The position numbers and the translations under genes were made by a program. Below are positions 36,613 through 47,867 of a DNA stretch of 64,000 bases, piece by piece (positions within the stretch are counted from its first letter, which is position 1; every line of letters begins with the position of its first letter). The notes below the pieces were generated by a model. That model saw only the letters and a list, made by a program, of their open reading frames with translations, had not been told where the DNA came from and did no database searches. Source of the stretch: Metaphire vulgaris (taxonomy: Eukaryota; Annelida; Clitellata; Crassiclitellata; Megascolecidae); NCBI GenBank assembly GCA_018105865.1, contig CM030841.1, positions 13,764,182 to 13,828,181 on the forward strand. The letters run 5' to 3'.

Positions 36613-38286
36613 AATCAGGTATCAGCCCTATTCCTGTGGTAGATGGAATTGCAAATACCATCAGAAGAAGTGTGTAGCAGTTCTGTTATAAAGCAACTGA
36701 AAGTTCATATTCTGTGATTTACACTTGAGGTGAATTGCTAATCGAACGAATCACAGCTCTGATATTCCTCAACAATTAATCATTTTCATCATTTACAAAA
36801 TGCCAACAGTTGCCGAAAAAAACAAAAGCTCAGGTATCAGTAACATCCATTGTGCAAGACCTATTTTTTACAATTCACAGATTATCCTAATAAACTAAGC
36901 ATTTCTTTGTCCACATAGATATATACAGTGCTTTTTTTGTAAAAGAAATAGGTGCCGGTACTCAAGGTGGATTGCCTAACTTTTCCATTACGATTATGTG
37001 GTCTGTGGCTAGAATTTAACATAGAAGCGATTTTGGAAGCATAATGATGCATATCATTTATTAAGTATTTAAAGTTTTTAGCTAAATCACAACTGCAAAG
37101 TCACAAGAAAAAATTTTTTTTCACACCTTGAAAAAGGTTCCGGTACGCCGTACCGGCGCGTACCGTCACAAAAAGCCCTGGATATATATAATCAATTGCC
37201 CTCTTTGTAAATGATGTTTTACATTTGCAGAGCATCACAATTACAAAATACATTATAAATAAATAGTGTAACATTCTGGAGAGCAATCATAACAATATCT
37301 AGGATTGGACAGTTTATATGTTTTTAAATTTGGCTGTGAAGACTTTTATCACATGACAGAAAACCAATAATTATTCAAAATCAACTCTGCTTAGAGATGC
37401 ACAAATTAAGCAGTCTTGCAAATGCGATATCATGCAGGTTTGACTATACATTGCTAGCAGTCACTAATAATTATATCATGGAACATGACCATGACTTTGA
37501 TACAGCACCCATAAGACTCAAGAAGAAAGAAACATGATACTGACTGTGGACTTGAAATCAATGTTACCAATGTATATATCTCAGATCTATAACATTTGAC
37601 TTCTTTATGGAAAGCCGTCTTCGTTACTGATTTCAATGGTATTAGCAAATGGGGACTACAAAACATACATGCTGGTAATAATGGTTCATTGGCCATAGTT
37701 GCTGCCGTAAAAATCCTTGGGTAGTCTGCTACCTAAATATGACACTAAAAACCAAAGTAAAAATATAAGAAACGAAGATCATTAACCTATCCAAACGGAA
37801 ACATAATCTCACCTATAAATATATCCTCTCGATATTATAACTGTCAAATAAAATAATCAGATAGAGCAAGATTATTGCTTTCTTTCCATCTCAACATTAA
37901 TTTTAAATTCATAACACTTGACAATCAGACAAAAAAGACAAGACTGCCATCAAGGAGTTAAATTCACTCATAAGAGATCAGGGCAATATAAGAAATGTTC
38001 TTGACAGTAATCAAGCCAGTTTCTGGGGCCTGGAGGATAGGCGGCATAAGCCAGAGAAACAAGATATGTTTTCGACTTACAATTCAAAGTATTCATCGAA
38101 TTTACAGCTTCAACAGTAAGAAGGGAAGATAACTGTGAACAACTGAAAATTGAACAACAATAGAAAAGACCTTCTAACTAAATCAACAACATATACATTT
38201 GTATAGACAATACACCAGATTTTACAAAATTAAACTACAAAATTAAATTAAGAGGCACCTTACCTTGTCGGAGGTATGTTATCCAT
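29971..38286 (-). CDS. HVCN1: Voltage-gated proton channel, Hv1 family (7 exons)
   Basis: A four-helix voltage sensor that itself conducts H+, in plasma or phagosomal membranes in this family. Exons: 38286-38264, 35003-34879, 34063-33945, 33314-33261, 31512-31374, 30641-30538, 30084-29971. They join in phase to 225 residues (human 273). S1 contains VVLLDTLIVAILLVTDL with Asp33, equivalent to human Asp112, the selectivity residue. S2 ends HLTILSGFLLE, with Glu89 = human Glu153, and Arg93 replaces Lys157. S3 holds Asp110 = Asp174. S4 is LRLWRIGRLYY with the three gating arginines 144, 147 and 150. A Lys/Leu-rich C-terminus (residues 154-205) fits the dimerising coiled coil. Differences: the N-terminus before S1 is only about 15 residues; Glu119 is Leu; Asp185 is Phe; neither zinc-binding histidine (140, 193) is present. 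The 54-nt S2-S3 exon supplies exactly the 18 residues human spacing requires. Confidence 0.85.
30285..30402 (+). repeat. SINE-like retroposon, ATTG tail
   Basis: GTGTGCCATCGGCTGATGCC, then GGCATTATGACAGTGACG, ending in TTGATTGATTGATG. Same family as 6650-6750 (inverted) and 60700-60855. It lies between the last two Hv1 exons. Confidence 0.6.
31105..31150. repeat. (CAT)n microsatellite
   Basis: Uninterrupted CAT/ATC triplets in Hv1 intron 5. A second ATC/CGT tract is at about 31670-31722. Confidence 0.85.
32261..32312. repeat. (GAT)n microsatellite
   Basis: GATGAT triplets in a Hv1 intron, followed by AATGCACTTTTTAGTACTAG, text related to that beside the repeats at 35450 and 62075, so probably the edge of a retroposon. 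Confidence 0.8.
33388..33575. mobile_element. Tigger/pogo-like MITE in a Hv1 intron
   Basis: Left end CAGTAGAACCTCGTATAACG and the inverse of TAGAACTTCGTTATAACG on the right, the terminal pattern of Tigger-type mariner elements. No transposase; the target TA is not cleanly preserved. Confidence 0.55.
34207..34323. repeat. (TAC)n microsatellite
   Basis: About 110 bases of TAC/ACT triplets in Hv1 intron 2, between the S1 and S2 exons. The poly-threonine frame it creates is not a gene. Confidence 0.9.
34340..34530. repeat. tRNA-derived SINE-like element
   Basis: Box-B-like GTGGGTTCAACCC near 34420, with GC content above its surroundings, directly after the TAC repeat. The exact ends are uncertain. 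Confidence 0.4.
35070..35288 (+). mobile_element. LINE 3' end with (TAA)n tail
   Basis: Encodes LWNSLPDYVKNSDSLGIFRR, then NLKTYLFTIGYT and a stop, followed by CGCTCTTGTCT, GCGCTATAGAAATCGTC and a TAA microsatellite at 35237-35288. Same family and 3' end as 16671-16995. It lies in Hv1 intron 1. Confidence 0.82.
36537..36608. repeat. (TA)n microsatellite
   Basis: About 36 uninterrupted TA dinucleotides in Hv1 intron 1. Confidence 0.95.
36926..37180. mobile_element. hAT-type MITE (255 bp)
   Basis: Left end CAGTGCTTTTTTTG, right end the inverse of CAGGGCTTTTTGTGA. Perfect 8-bp duplication GATATATA at 36918-36925 and 37181-37188. It contains GGTGCCGGTAC and GTACGCCGTACCGGCGCG near its ends. Located in Hv1 intron 1. 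Confidence 0.83.
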
Positions 38287-39294
38287 TCTACAGTCAGGAA
38301 CTTAACCGTCGGCGTACCTCTTCAAAATCCTCATTTATAAAATAATATTAGTAAAATTGATTTCAAACAGGTCGCAGTCAATTCAGCACCTATGGATACA
38401 GGTCAACAGTTGACCATCATCTACGGCTAACGGCTTTAACACAGGCTTTACCGTGGAATTCAGCTTTCCAGTCTCCAATGACGTTTCTATTGACTTACTA
38501 GATGTATGAACAGCCGACGCATGCAAACCGCAGAGCAGATCGAACGAGCGCATTCAAGCTTTACCTTTAAAACTTTGCTCACCAATTTTGCTTACTTACT
38601 GCATAGATAAATCTACGAGTGAATATTTAAGCATCTACTCTATGGTATATTCTGAAAATATTTTACTTGAATTATAGAAATATTTAGCCGCAAGCGCAGA
38701 TAACATCGGATAAACATCATTCTTTACTAGTAGTTACATATTCTGTCGTTATTATACAATTGACAAAATAAAGTGGTTTCTTAGAGAACCGACGTGTAAA
38801 CAGAGGTGGAGCGAGGGTGTCCGGCGCCCGGGGTCAAAACATAATGATACCTCAACTCCCAGAAAATCCTGCACTTCAAGTGGTTAAGTTAGTTATATGA
38901 GCGTGAGCGGCCTATGCAGCTATTTTGATGCTTTTGTTTGCTTCTTTTTTCTTTGTTTTCTACCTTAAACCCGATTTTGGCTGAATCCGTCAACCTACAG
39001 CCCTATCGCGTAACCCACTCTGCCATCTTCCGCCGTGACTGATATCTGTAATTTTGACTGGGCTGACCTGTAGTCTGTCTGTATATATCTTTGAAAATGC
39101 AAGCATAAATTGCTGTTTTTACAATCATTTGTGAAATTTTCAGCCGGACTTAGTGTTATATTCACAGTGCTAATATTGTTAAAATAAGTGATAATAGTCA
39201 TCATTGCAGACATGCCTATATACTGTATGTACATTGAATGTTTTCTACTTAAAGCTTTTAGAAACCACCCTGGAGCACGACCATTGAAAGCAAA
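38287..39294. promoter_or_regulatory. Shared 5' region of divergent Hv1 and hnRNP K genes
   Basis: The start codons at 38286 (minus) and 39295 (plus) are 1008 bases apart with no gene between. A locally GC-rich patch at 38795-38845 (GGCGCCCGGGG) is a possible core promoter or element end. An acceptor-like TTTTAG at 39255-39260 may open a 5' untranslated exon of the plus gene. Confidence 0.45.
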
Positions 39295-42200
39295 ATGGAG
39301 GCCAAGAAGTCATCCTATCTGGAGATGCGATTTCTTATTCCTAAACAAGTTAGTTGACATATGTCATGCTAAGATTTTTATCAGGAGCTGCTGCGGGAAA
39401 AATTATGTGCATTTTGCTACTTTTATATGCACTTTTTCAGAAGTTTAGCAGCAAAATTCTTGCATTTTGCAGGTCTCTAGTAAAATGAATTAATTAACCA
39501 CAATTCCCATGATACTGTCTGCCATTTTTCAGGTCTCTGTGCATGGGACTGGATGCTTAATGTGGTTTTGTTATTTGTGAACATGTGTGCCTATGTGTTT
39601 GTGTGTGTGTATTTGTGTGTGCGTGCGTATGTGTGTACGACTCTAGTCACGATTGTAAGTAGACTTCTCTCAGAAGTGTATTTTTCCATGGTTTTCACAG
39701 TTTGTCAATCATACAGTGTATTTCTTCTTAGTTTTTGCAGACTTCACAGTTGAGGCACCTTATGCTCCTGATTTTATTGTTTTCATTTCTGTTTCTTTCA
39801 GATTTATGCGTGTTTCTGGTCATTTGTTGACTTTTTCTGGCATGTTTAGTGCAGACCTATTGCCCCACCCCTCTAGTAGGCTTTCATTGAATTGATTAAT
39901 GCTTCTGCACCACCTGCGCACTGTTCACCAGCCAAGTATCTCAGGAACTCACTGGGCTCTGTGCTGTATGCAGGACCATTAGGTGGCTACACATCAGGGA
40001 TAACAATTACTTTGCCATCCCAGCTTTTCATAGAAAAATTTTGCAGGTCCTGATGCCTACCTGTCACATCATTATCTGCAGCAGCTTGCAAAATGGTTAA
40101 ATATGCAGTGCTTCAACATGCTATGCGTTTGAGGACATTTTTGCTGTTGCCGACTTAGATCTGGACAAGAGTTGACACATACAAATACAGTTTTGTCTCC
40201 AGACATTTTTTCACACGAGACCTTTAGGTGCTAAATAATGATGACATACAGAAAATATATGTGCCTCTTAGCACCTTTCTTTTTAAACTATTGTATTTGC
40301 AGGAGTGTGGAATGGAAGTATTTATTTATAGTGAACACAATTCATTGTAGTAGATGTTCAATGGAAACCTATGTTATGTACACTGTTTAATGGCTTTATT
40401 TGCATATCAAACCCATTAGTATTGACTATACTCCAACTAGAACGAACCAATTTGTATTGTACTGTATTAGGAAATTCATTTTATGTTATGTTATAAAAAA
40501 TGTAGCAGACACGAGTTTGTCCAAAGAGTTGATTGCAGAACTGTCTAAATAACAGCAGGTTATTCTGCATGTGACACTGAGGACCAGAAGAGGAAAGTTT
40601 AGTATCACTTATTTTATCCAGAGATAATAATATTTATAATTCATATTATATTCAAAAAATATCTGTGCTATTATTGCTGTTTTCTAGAGTGCTGAAATTA
40701 TAATTGGATCAAATGGATGCAATATCAAAAGGCTTCATATGGAGGTAGTACATTTTTTGAATACTTGGTTTCTTACACTTGTTCAAAAGTTAATTTAACA
40801 ATATCTATTAATGTTAAAGCAGTGTCCATATAGAAACCATCCATTTTCAGGAATGTAGTACATTAGCTGCAACATTTTTAAGAATCTGTACAAAATCCTT
40901 TGTAATGCAATTTACATTGCTAAAAATTAAACTATGTAATAGTCTGCTAGTTTGTATATCATATATCATGAACATTACCTGCTTGTTCTGGATTTTTTTT
41001 GCATAGGCAAGTTTAGCTCCTTAGGCTGATATATCTTTTTGTCATATTTTTTATTTATCTAAATACATTTTCTGCATGTTTTATGTGGGTGCTTGTTATC
41101 TGAGTGAGCTATAGGCAGTGTATTTTTTTGCTTTTTTGTTTTGCTGAAAGTATTGCGCCATGTTGAACATCTCTGGGAATGTTACAATGGAAAGGTAAGT
41201 AACTCTTCTTTATAGTTTGCTTATTTTAACCATTTTGCTGCAGCAGTCATTTTTTTGCTGAGTAGGTTCTTCATTGAGAATATAGTACCTGTGATTATAT
41301 ACATATGCATACTGCATACATCTAACAAATGAAGAATTTAGAGAGAGAACACTGCAACCGAGCACCATTGAAGTAATCAGAAAGAGAAGACTGAAATAGA
41401 CCGAAAACATACTCAGAATAGAAGAAATAAGAAACCCAAAATGAATTTTCAACTACACACCAGAGGGGAAAGTTCTAAAGGATAGCCGGAAAGATGATGG
41501 GTGGACGGATTGGAAGAGGATCTGAACATGGCAGGACTGAATAATCTTGATGGAAAAACTGACAGAAAACACCGAGTGACCTTGGAAGAAATAGCAAAGG
41601 ACAGAGTACTCTGGAGAGATGTCATGGAGAAGTCGATAATTGGAGACAGTTGGAAGACAAAGACATGACCTGAGTTTGTAGGTGCCTTTCAAGATGATTT
41701 TTATAGCACCAGTGACACTATCAAATGAATGAATGAATAAATAATGATTTGTTATGCTGCTTTGTCAAAATGAGATTTCATTGTTATGTTTGGAGATGTG
41801 AGGTAGATGATGCTGAAGTGTTGTGCCGTGATGCCATTCATCCCATTTGCTTTCTTGTATCTTGAACTTTGAACTATTTGTCAAACAGGATACTTACTGT
41901 CGGCGGTTTTGATGTTCCGACGATGGTCAATATGCTTGAGGATGTGATCGCTGGTTTGAAAAGGGTGAATTTAACAGTTATCAAGAACTTTTAAAGTTGT
42001 TCTACCTTCAAGTCAGAATCTATATTTATGTTTTCATAAATATATCACTATTACACTGTGAATTTTTATTATTATTCGGTTCTGATTTATAAAATGTTCT
42101 TTTGCACTTGCCAATTAAAATCCTGTTATGTGCTGATGGTTATTTAGTATGTTTAGTCTTGTCTGGGTTTACATAAAATCATTCTGAACCAAAGCATATG

Positions 42201-45200
42201 TAAAGAATGAAATAAAGGAAATCAGTGACAGAAGCATGATATGATATTGTTTATCAGAATTAGAGAGAAGGGTGTTCAAAGACATGATGTGTAAGGCTGA
42301 AGACTAGACTATGCATGGCAGTACTGATGTCCACCCAGTACTTGCATATGTATCATTGGAGTTACATGCATGTGTATCGGTGGAGTTACGTGCATATGTA
42401 TCAGCTGAGTTACGTGCATAATACTGCATATGTTTCAGTGGAGTATTACTGGTTCTGTGGAGGGAGTGAGGATGGGGGGAGGAAGGGAGGGAGAGAGGGA
42501 CAGAGAGAAATGTGAAATCTGCTGATTATAATACTAGAAGTCACTTATAAAGATCACTTCAGTAACACGAAATCAGAGGAATTGCCAAACAAACCTGTGT
42601 CACTGCTAAAACCAGTGAGTATGAAGTCATGCATTCATATGCTGGATCCTTTAAGAAAAAGTTAAATTTCTTAATATTTACGTGGTGATTGGACTGAATG
42701 GACTTTATTAATAAAATATCTTTTTTAAAATATATCTTTTTTATTTTGAACTACTTTAAATTGGCAAATCAGAAACTCTAAAGGAAATGACTAGTTAATT
42801 TTATTGTCTTTTATTAGACGTTAACAGAACTTGGTTATGGTGAGACGAACACTATTGGAATGCTGCTCGATGAGTCGGAAGTTGAATATGTTACAAGTAT
42901 CGATGATTACCAATTGAATCAAATTCTTGAGGCAAGTTTTCTGACTTGTAACTAAAATAAATTATATATCCATTAAACTACTACTTTTCCAATATTTTTT
43001 GCTGTTTCATTAGTAACTCTTCTATTGAGTTTCTAAAACCTCTATTCATTTATCATTTCACTAAAATTTCTCATGTTTGCAAAATGAATTCTGATTTAGG
43101 TTATCTGCTCTGCAGAAACAAGTGGTTTGACATGATAATATGGATTTATTTATACTCACAGTAATATATTTTGTCAGGATGAAATTAGTTCCAGTCCAAG
43201 ATTAGTTGATCAGTTTGGGGTGTTTGCTGATTGTAAATTGAGTACCTGTTGTTTTTCAAAGGAATCAAGTACTCATATCGATGTGTTCTTGATGTGCTGT
43301 CCACATTCTTCGGAGCGAGTCATACGAATTCGAGGGGAGCCGGGATGCATTGCTAGCTGTGTGGCCAGCCTATATCAGCTGCTTGAATGGGTAAGAAAGT
43401 TCTCTCCCATGAAAATATTTATTCACGATTCAAGATGAGGTGCGAAAGGACCTAATCAGTTCCAGACTTTGCAATAGTTTTAGTAGTACTAGTGACGGGG
43501 AATTTTTGTGCCGGAACGAGGCGGAACGCCTTTCTGGGAAATCTAAAGACTGGTTTTTTTGCAACATTAAATTCATAAATAGAAAATTTAGAACTATATC
43601 TATTTTACGTGTCATTTTTCAAATTTCTCATTACACATGTGACAGCATGTTAATTAAAGACACATTATGCACTGTTGTATTGATTATAGTTGCTGTACGG
43701 CTGCTACATCATGTTGTCAATTGACTTCCGACTATTGCGTTCAGGAAGATAATTTTTTACAAAAAAACCTGAATAGTGATTTCTATTGTTTATTTCAATA
43801 ATGTTATTCTTTGCGCTGTTTTGGGAATTTATTTCTGTCTTGTAACTGTTGTAAAACTGATCAGTGCATAACATATGGAACTATAATTAAACTTTACTTT
43901 TAAATTAGATTGAATATAAAATTATTTGGATAATCTGTTGTGCTTCCATTATGGGCATTTTGATTCGTATTCTGTGTCCACTTGTTGTTCCCTGTAACTG
44001 GCAGTGTCCAGCTCCTGCTAATCGGTGTCCATACAATGCAGATAATGCTAACGAAGAGTATGCAGCTGATTATGGAGGTTACACCAATTTCGATGACCTA
44101 ACAGAACAAGCCATGGATATCAGGTGAAATTTAGGCTTAGTGACCTGATTGCCAAATCATCTAGAATCATATACATCTAGACTGAGAGTTACTGCTTAAA
44201 GTTAGCTGTTTCTTGCATGTGCAACTTTCGTCTATGGCATGGGTATTCAACTACATTTTACGAAGGACCACATTTTTTTATGACTGGTAATATAAAGCAA
44301 TTACGTTAAGTTGAAAACATGACGGTTAAAAGATATTTTTTCAGTATTAGAAAGAAAGTTATGTATCATTTCATTATCTTTGTGGGCCATTTCGCACCCT
44401 TTGGCAGGCTGGATCTGGCCCGTGGCCACCATTTGAATACCCCTGGTCTATGAGAATTTGTATTCTTATATTCTATGTTATCTTTGAAAGCAGGAGCTTC
44501 ATTGGTAATGATTTCTATTTAGGTGCTTTATTTATATTTATTTTAAATATCTTTGAACTATTTTAGCTATCTTGTTGATTTCATGTTAAGAACATGCATA
44601 ACGTGCATTTCTTTTTTTACTAAAATACTTGCATTTCTGAAAATGTTTTGTAACAAGAGATGTTGAAGGTGAATGTTTCTTGTTTTAGACTTTGCAACAT
44701 TGATATATTTTTATTTTTAGTACTTTCTTGATTAAAATTGTTATATTTCAGTTCTGAAGATCTAAAGGTTGACGAAACAAAGGACATTGGTGCAAAAATG
44801 ACAACGTGGTCCTCGAGTTCCGTGAATCCTGATAGTAAAATAGCGGTATGATTAGTTTCTTATTTTAATTATTACTAGTTCTAAAGTAAGTAAGTAAGTA
44901 ATCCTGCATTTAGTTCGTCATGAAACAGTATTTCCATACATGTACTCGTAAACTGTGAAGTCCTCAAAATTTGGTCTGTTGAATGTTGTCTGCATAAGGA
45001 AATTGCATATTATCCTTTTCAGTTATAGATTTAGTAGCTTGCTCTCTAGGGTTATCCAGATATTTGAATGAAATTGTCATTACTTATTCATCTGGTTTCC
45101 TGCATGAAGTTAACCAGTGAGCAGATGTAACCAATTACAAAAGATAATTTTCTGGTGGTCATGACTCAAGTCGTCTTCATCCATTGTCTATCGACTTTGA

Positions 45201-45812
45201 ATGAATTCAGGACAGAAGTCACCTTGTAAAGCCTGAATATTATATGAGCTGATATTTTATAAAATTAGTTAAATTGAAGTCGTGTGCCTTGCAGGCTGAT
45301 GATCCTACTGCAAGCGTAACGTCCAAAGTGTCAATTCCTTCCCATGTAAGTGAAACTAGAAATGGGATAGAAACATATTAATTTTGTAGACTGCTTGATT
45401 CATATCTGTAGAATAAGAAACATAATTTCCATTTAGGCAGCTGTAATCTCTGCCATGTTATGGTGTTTTGTTTGCCACTTGTTAAAATCATACAATTTTA
45501 TGCTTAATTTATTAGCCAATGATTTTGGTGTGTATTTATATTTGTTGATTAGTAAAATGTTGTCATGAGGCCATTCTATTTTAGCAAAATATTACTTGCT
45601 CGTGCACATTTTTTTTTCATTTGCTTGTACAGCTTGCCGGCGTTATACTTGGGAAAGGTGGATCACGACTCAATCAAATTAGGCACGAATCACTGGCCAG
45701 CATCAAGATTGATTCAGAGATTCATGCTGAAGAAAGAGTCGTAACTATAGCAGGAACTGCAGAATCGGTAGAAAATGCCAAGGAATTGCTTCGGATGTGG
45801 TATTTGCTTTAA
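39295..45812 (+). CDS. HNRNPK: Divergent hnRNP K-like RNA-binding protein (10 exons)
   Basis: Binds C-rich RNA and DNA in this family. Exons: 39295-39348, 40688-40744, 41151-41194, 41889-41964, 42818-42931, 43178-43390, 44005-44123, 44752-44845, 45295-45345, 45633-45812; phases close to 333 residues (human 464). KH1 (about 8-77) has GSNG at 25-28 instead of the usual GKGG. KH2 (exon 6) keeps the end of the domain (CCPHSSERVIRIRGEPG) but lacks about 18 residues where GXXG should be. After KH2, DYGGYTNFDD matches the human DYGGFTMMFDD tract, but the long RGG/proline-rich interaction region is cut to about 80 residues with no RGG. KH3 (about 269-333) is classical: LAGVILGKGG, IRHESLASIKID, VTIAGTAE. 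The acidic N-terminal nuclear signal region of human hnRNP K is absent. Intron 5 has a GC donor (GCAAGT at 42932). Probably a diverged paralog. Confidence 0.88.
41330..41745 (+). mobile_element. Decayed LINE 3' end in hnRNP K intron 3
   Basis: Translates with stops as IEVIRKRRLK, ENILRIEEIRNPK, YTPEGKVLKD and DGWTDWKRI, the degenerate C-terminus of a non-LTR reverse transcriptase. Ends in AATGAATGAATAAATAATGA. Confidence 0.6.
42325..42445. repeat. Minisatellite, ~27-bp unit
   Basis: About four units of GCATATGTATC followed by GGAGTTACGT variants, in intron 4 of the hnRNP K gene. Followed at 42470-42510 by a GGGA-rich purine tract. Confidence 0.65.
44238..44445. mobile_element. hAT-type MITE in hnRNP K intron 7
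   Basis: Ends CATGGGTATTCAA and the inverse of CAGGGGTATTCAAA. The 8-bp flanks GTCTATGG and GTCTATGA differ at one base. Termini and the internal GGCCCGTGGCCACC resemble the element at 4215-4876. Confidence 0.78.
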
Positions 45813-46613
45813 TCTACTTGGTAGAAAGAGAGAGCGTCATGAGAAATTGACGATGTTTTGTTGATTGTATGGCTTCAACTGACCTACCTGTCTGTTTCTC
45901 GAATGAGCTCTTTCAGATCCTTTCGGTTTAAAGTTTGCACATACACTGAATATAGCGTTGTGATTTGACAAGGCCTATCCTCTGGTGATGAAAAATTTTG
46001 AATGTTATGAAATTTGTGAAATAATATTATTAGTTTTTAGCCAGCTGAGACTGATTTTGAGTTTGCTAGCATGCAGTAAAAAATGCTTTCATAGAAGATC
46101 CAGTTACTCATTTGCTAATATGCAATTTGCCACTGAAATCGATATTATGAATTCTGTTATGACTGTGATGGTAAGGGGTCATTGAATGTTGGAAATGGCC
46201 TTTTTGACCCACCTACCCTGTAACAATTAGTAATGTTTCAACAGACGCACCCACCCACCCTGCATGGATATAGTACCGGTAATGTTTCAAATAGACCCAC
46301 CTCAACGAGGCATGCATATAAATATGACATCATTACTACGTTATCTCCCTGCTGTTCAATTGCAGATATTAGTACTAAATATAACATAGTACAATAATAA
46401 TCATCTTTATTCGTGACAAACCTCTCTGCCCAAATCTGTAGCTGTAGCTCTTTATCACTGGTAAATTGGTTTTAAAAGCGTTATGGAACATTAACCTTAC
46501 ACCCACCCTCCAGCATTACGTAATTATGCAATGGCCATTAACGAGGACTTCTTTATACCAAATCAGGTTGATTTGTCATGTTGGGGATTAAATGAATTAT
46601 TTATCATTGTCTC
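45813..46613. other. 3' flank of the hnRNP K gene, no gene seen
   Basis: Holds the 3' untranslated region and AT-rich DNA. A CACCCACC-rich patch lies at 46240-46310. No clear polyadenylation signal or exon could be assigned. Confidence 0.4.
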
Positions 46614-46801
46614 CAGTGTTTGATATAGACTCCTGGACTCCAGGGGGAAAAAACCGGGGGGGGAACTGACGAAGCCGGGGGGGGGATTCTGCTAGGGGGC
46701 TGCTGTTAGTTGATGTAGTATGTCAAAATTTCCAGGGGAATTTGAAATTTCCGGGGGGGAGGGCAATTTTCCCCTCTGGAAACGGCCTAGATTAAACCCT
46801 G
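46614..46801. mobile_element. hAT-like MITE, decayed
   Basis: Left CAGTGTTTGATATAGAC, right the inverse of CAGGGTTTAATCTAGGCC. The interior has GGGG runs and CCGGGGG like the 20951 family. Flanks ATTGTCTC and CTTGCCTC match at six of eight bases. Confidence 0.5.
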
Positions 46802-47162
46802 CTTGCCTCTCTGGCTGTGTTGTCATTTTGATTTTATTTTTTTCAGCATACGACATTTATGTGTCCGAGTCGGATGATTGGCAGCGGAAACTAGAGACCT
46901 TTGCTGATTCTGTAATTTGGCCATCTTGCTTGATGGGATGTTTATATGAACAAAGAGAGAGAGAGACAGTGCTTTGAAAATATGACAGTGTCTACTAGAT
47001 AAAGCATTTGAAATGACAGCTACACAAGATGACAGTAGAGTCCCGTATTTTTATTTACTCTTGTGCTTGCATGTCTCTATTTTGCATTTGTAATTTGCAA
47101 ATGCTATTGCATGTACATTTATTAATTATTACTGATAGTATAAGAAATTATTTTAATATGTG

Positions 47163-47633
47163 GTTTTAATTCGTTTCATCACTCTTCTGAATTTTTGCAT
47201 ATCTATAGCCTACTGTAGCACTAGTCCTTGTCCTGTCCAATTTCAAACAGGGTATAAATTTTATAATATTTTTATGGTCTATAAAACTTGTAATAGAAGA
47301 AACCAGCTCTCTTAAGCGCCATCTTATCCCTCGATTGATTTTTAGACATTTGACAGAGAATAGATTTCTGAAAGACTTTGTATAGTGTCGTTTCAAATGG
47401 CTCATTATTTTTCGTGACATTTCGAAAGCTCTAGAAATAAATTGAGACAGAATATATTGACAAATATAGTACGGTTTGACACAGCAAAGATGGGGACACA
47501 AGAATATGTGGTTTTAATTCGTTTCATCACTTCTGAATTTTTGCATATCTATAGCCTACTAGTCCTTGCATTGTCCAATTTCAAACAGGCCATGTTGGCC
47601 CACCCAATATTTGGCTTGTGGCGCCCTCCATGA
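47163..47633 (+). repeat. Second copy of the ~345-bp tandem-unit repeat
   Basis: Nearly the same as 5559-6033 over its length, including GTTTTAATTCGTTTCATCAC at both 47163 and 47511 (348 bases apart) and the final GGCGCCCTCCATG. Confidence 0.8.
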
Positions 47634-47787
47634 AGGTGTCATATCAATAAGATATTGGATATTGAGAATTAACTACAGCAAAAGATAAAATGAACTGAAG
47701 CAAATTCAGAAGTGTTTTGTGAACTAATTAACAATTGGTTTGCTGATGTAGAAGTGTAGAAAATTAGTTATTTTTAAGAACGTGCAC

Positions 47788-47792
47788 ACACG

Positions 47793-47862
<70 letters not shown>
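47788..47862. repeat. (CA)n-(TA)n compound microsatellite
   Basis: An ACAC run passing directly into a TATA run. Confidence 0.93.
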
Positions 47863-47867
<5 letters not shown>

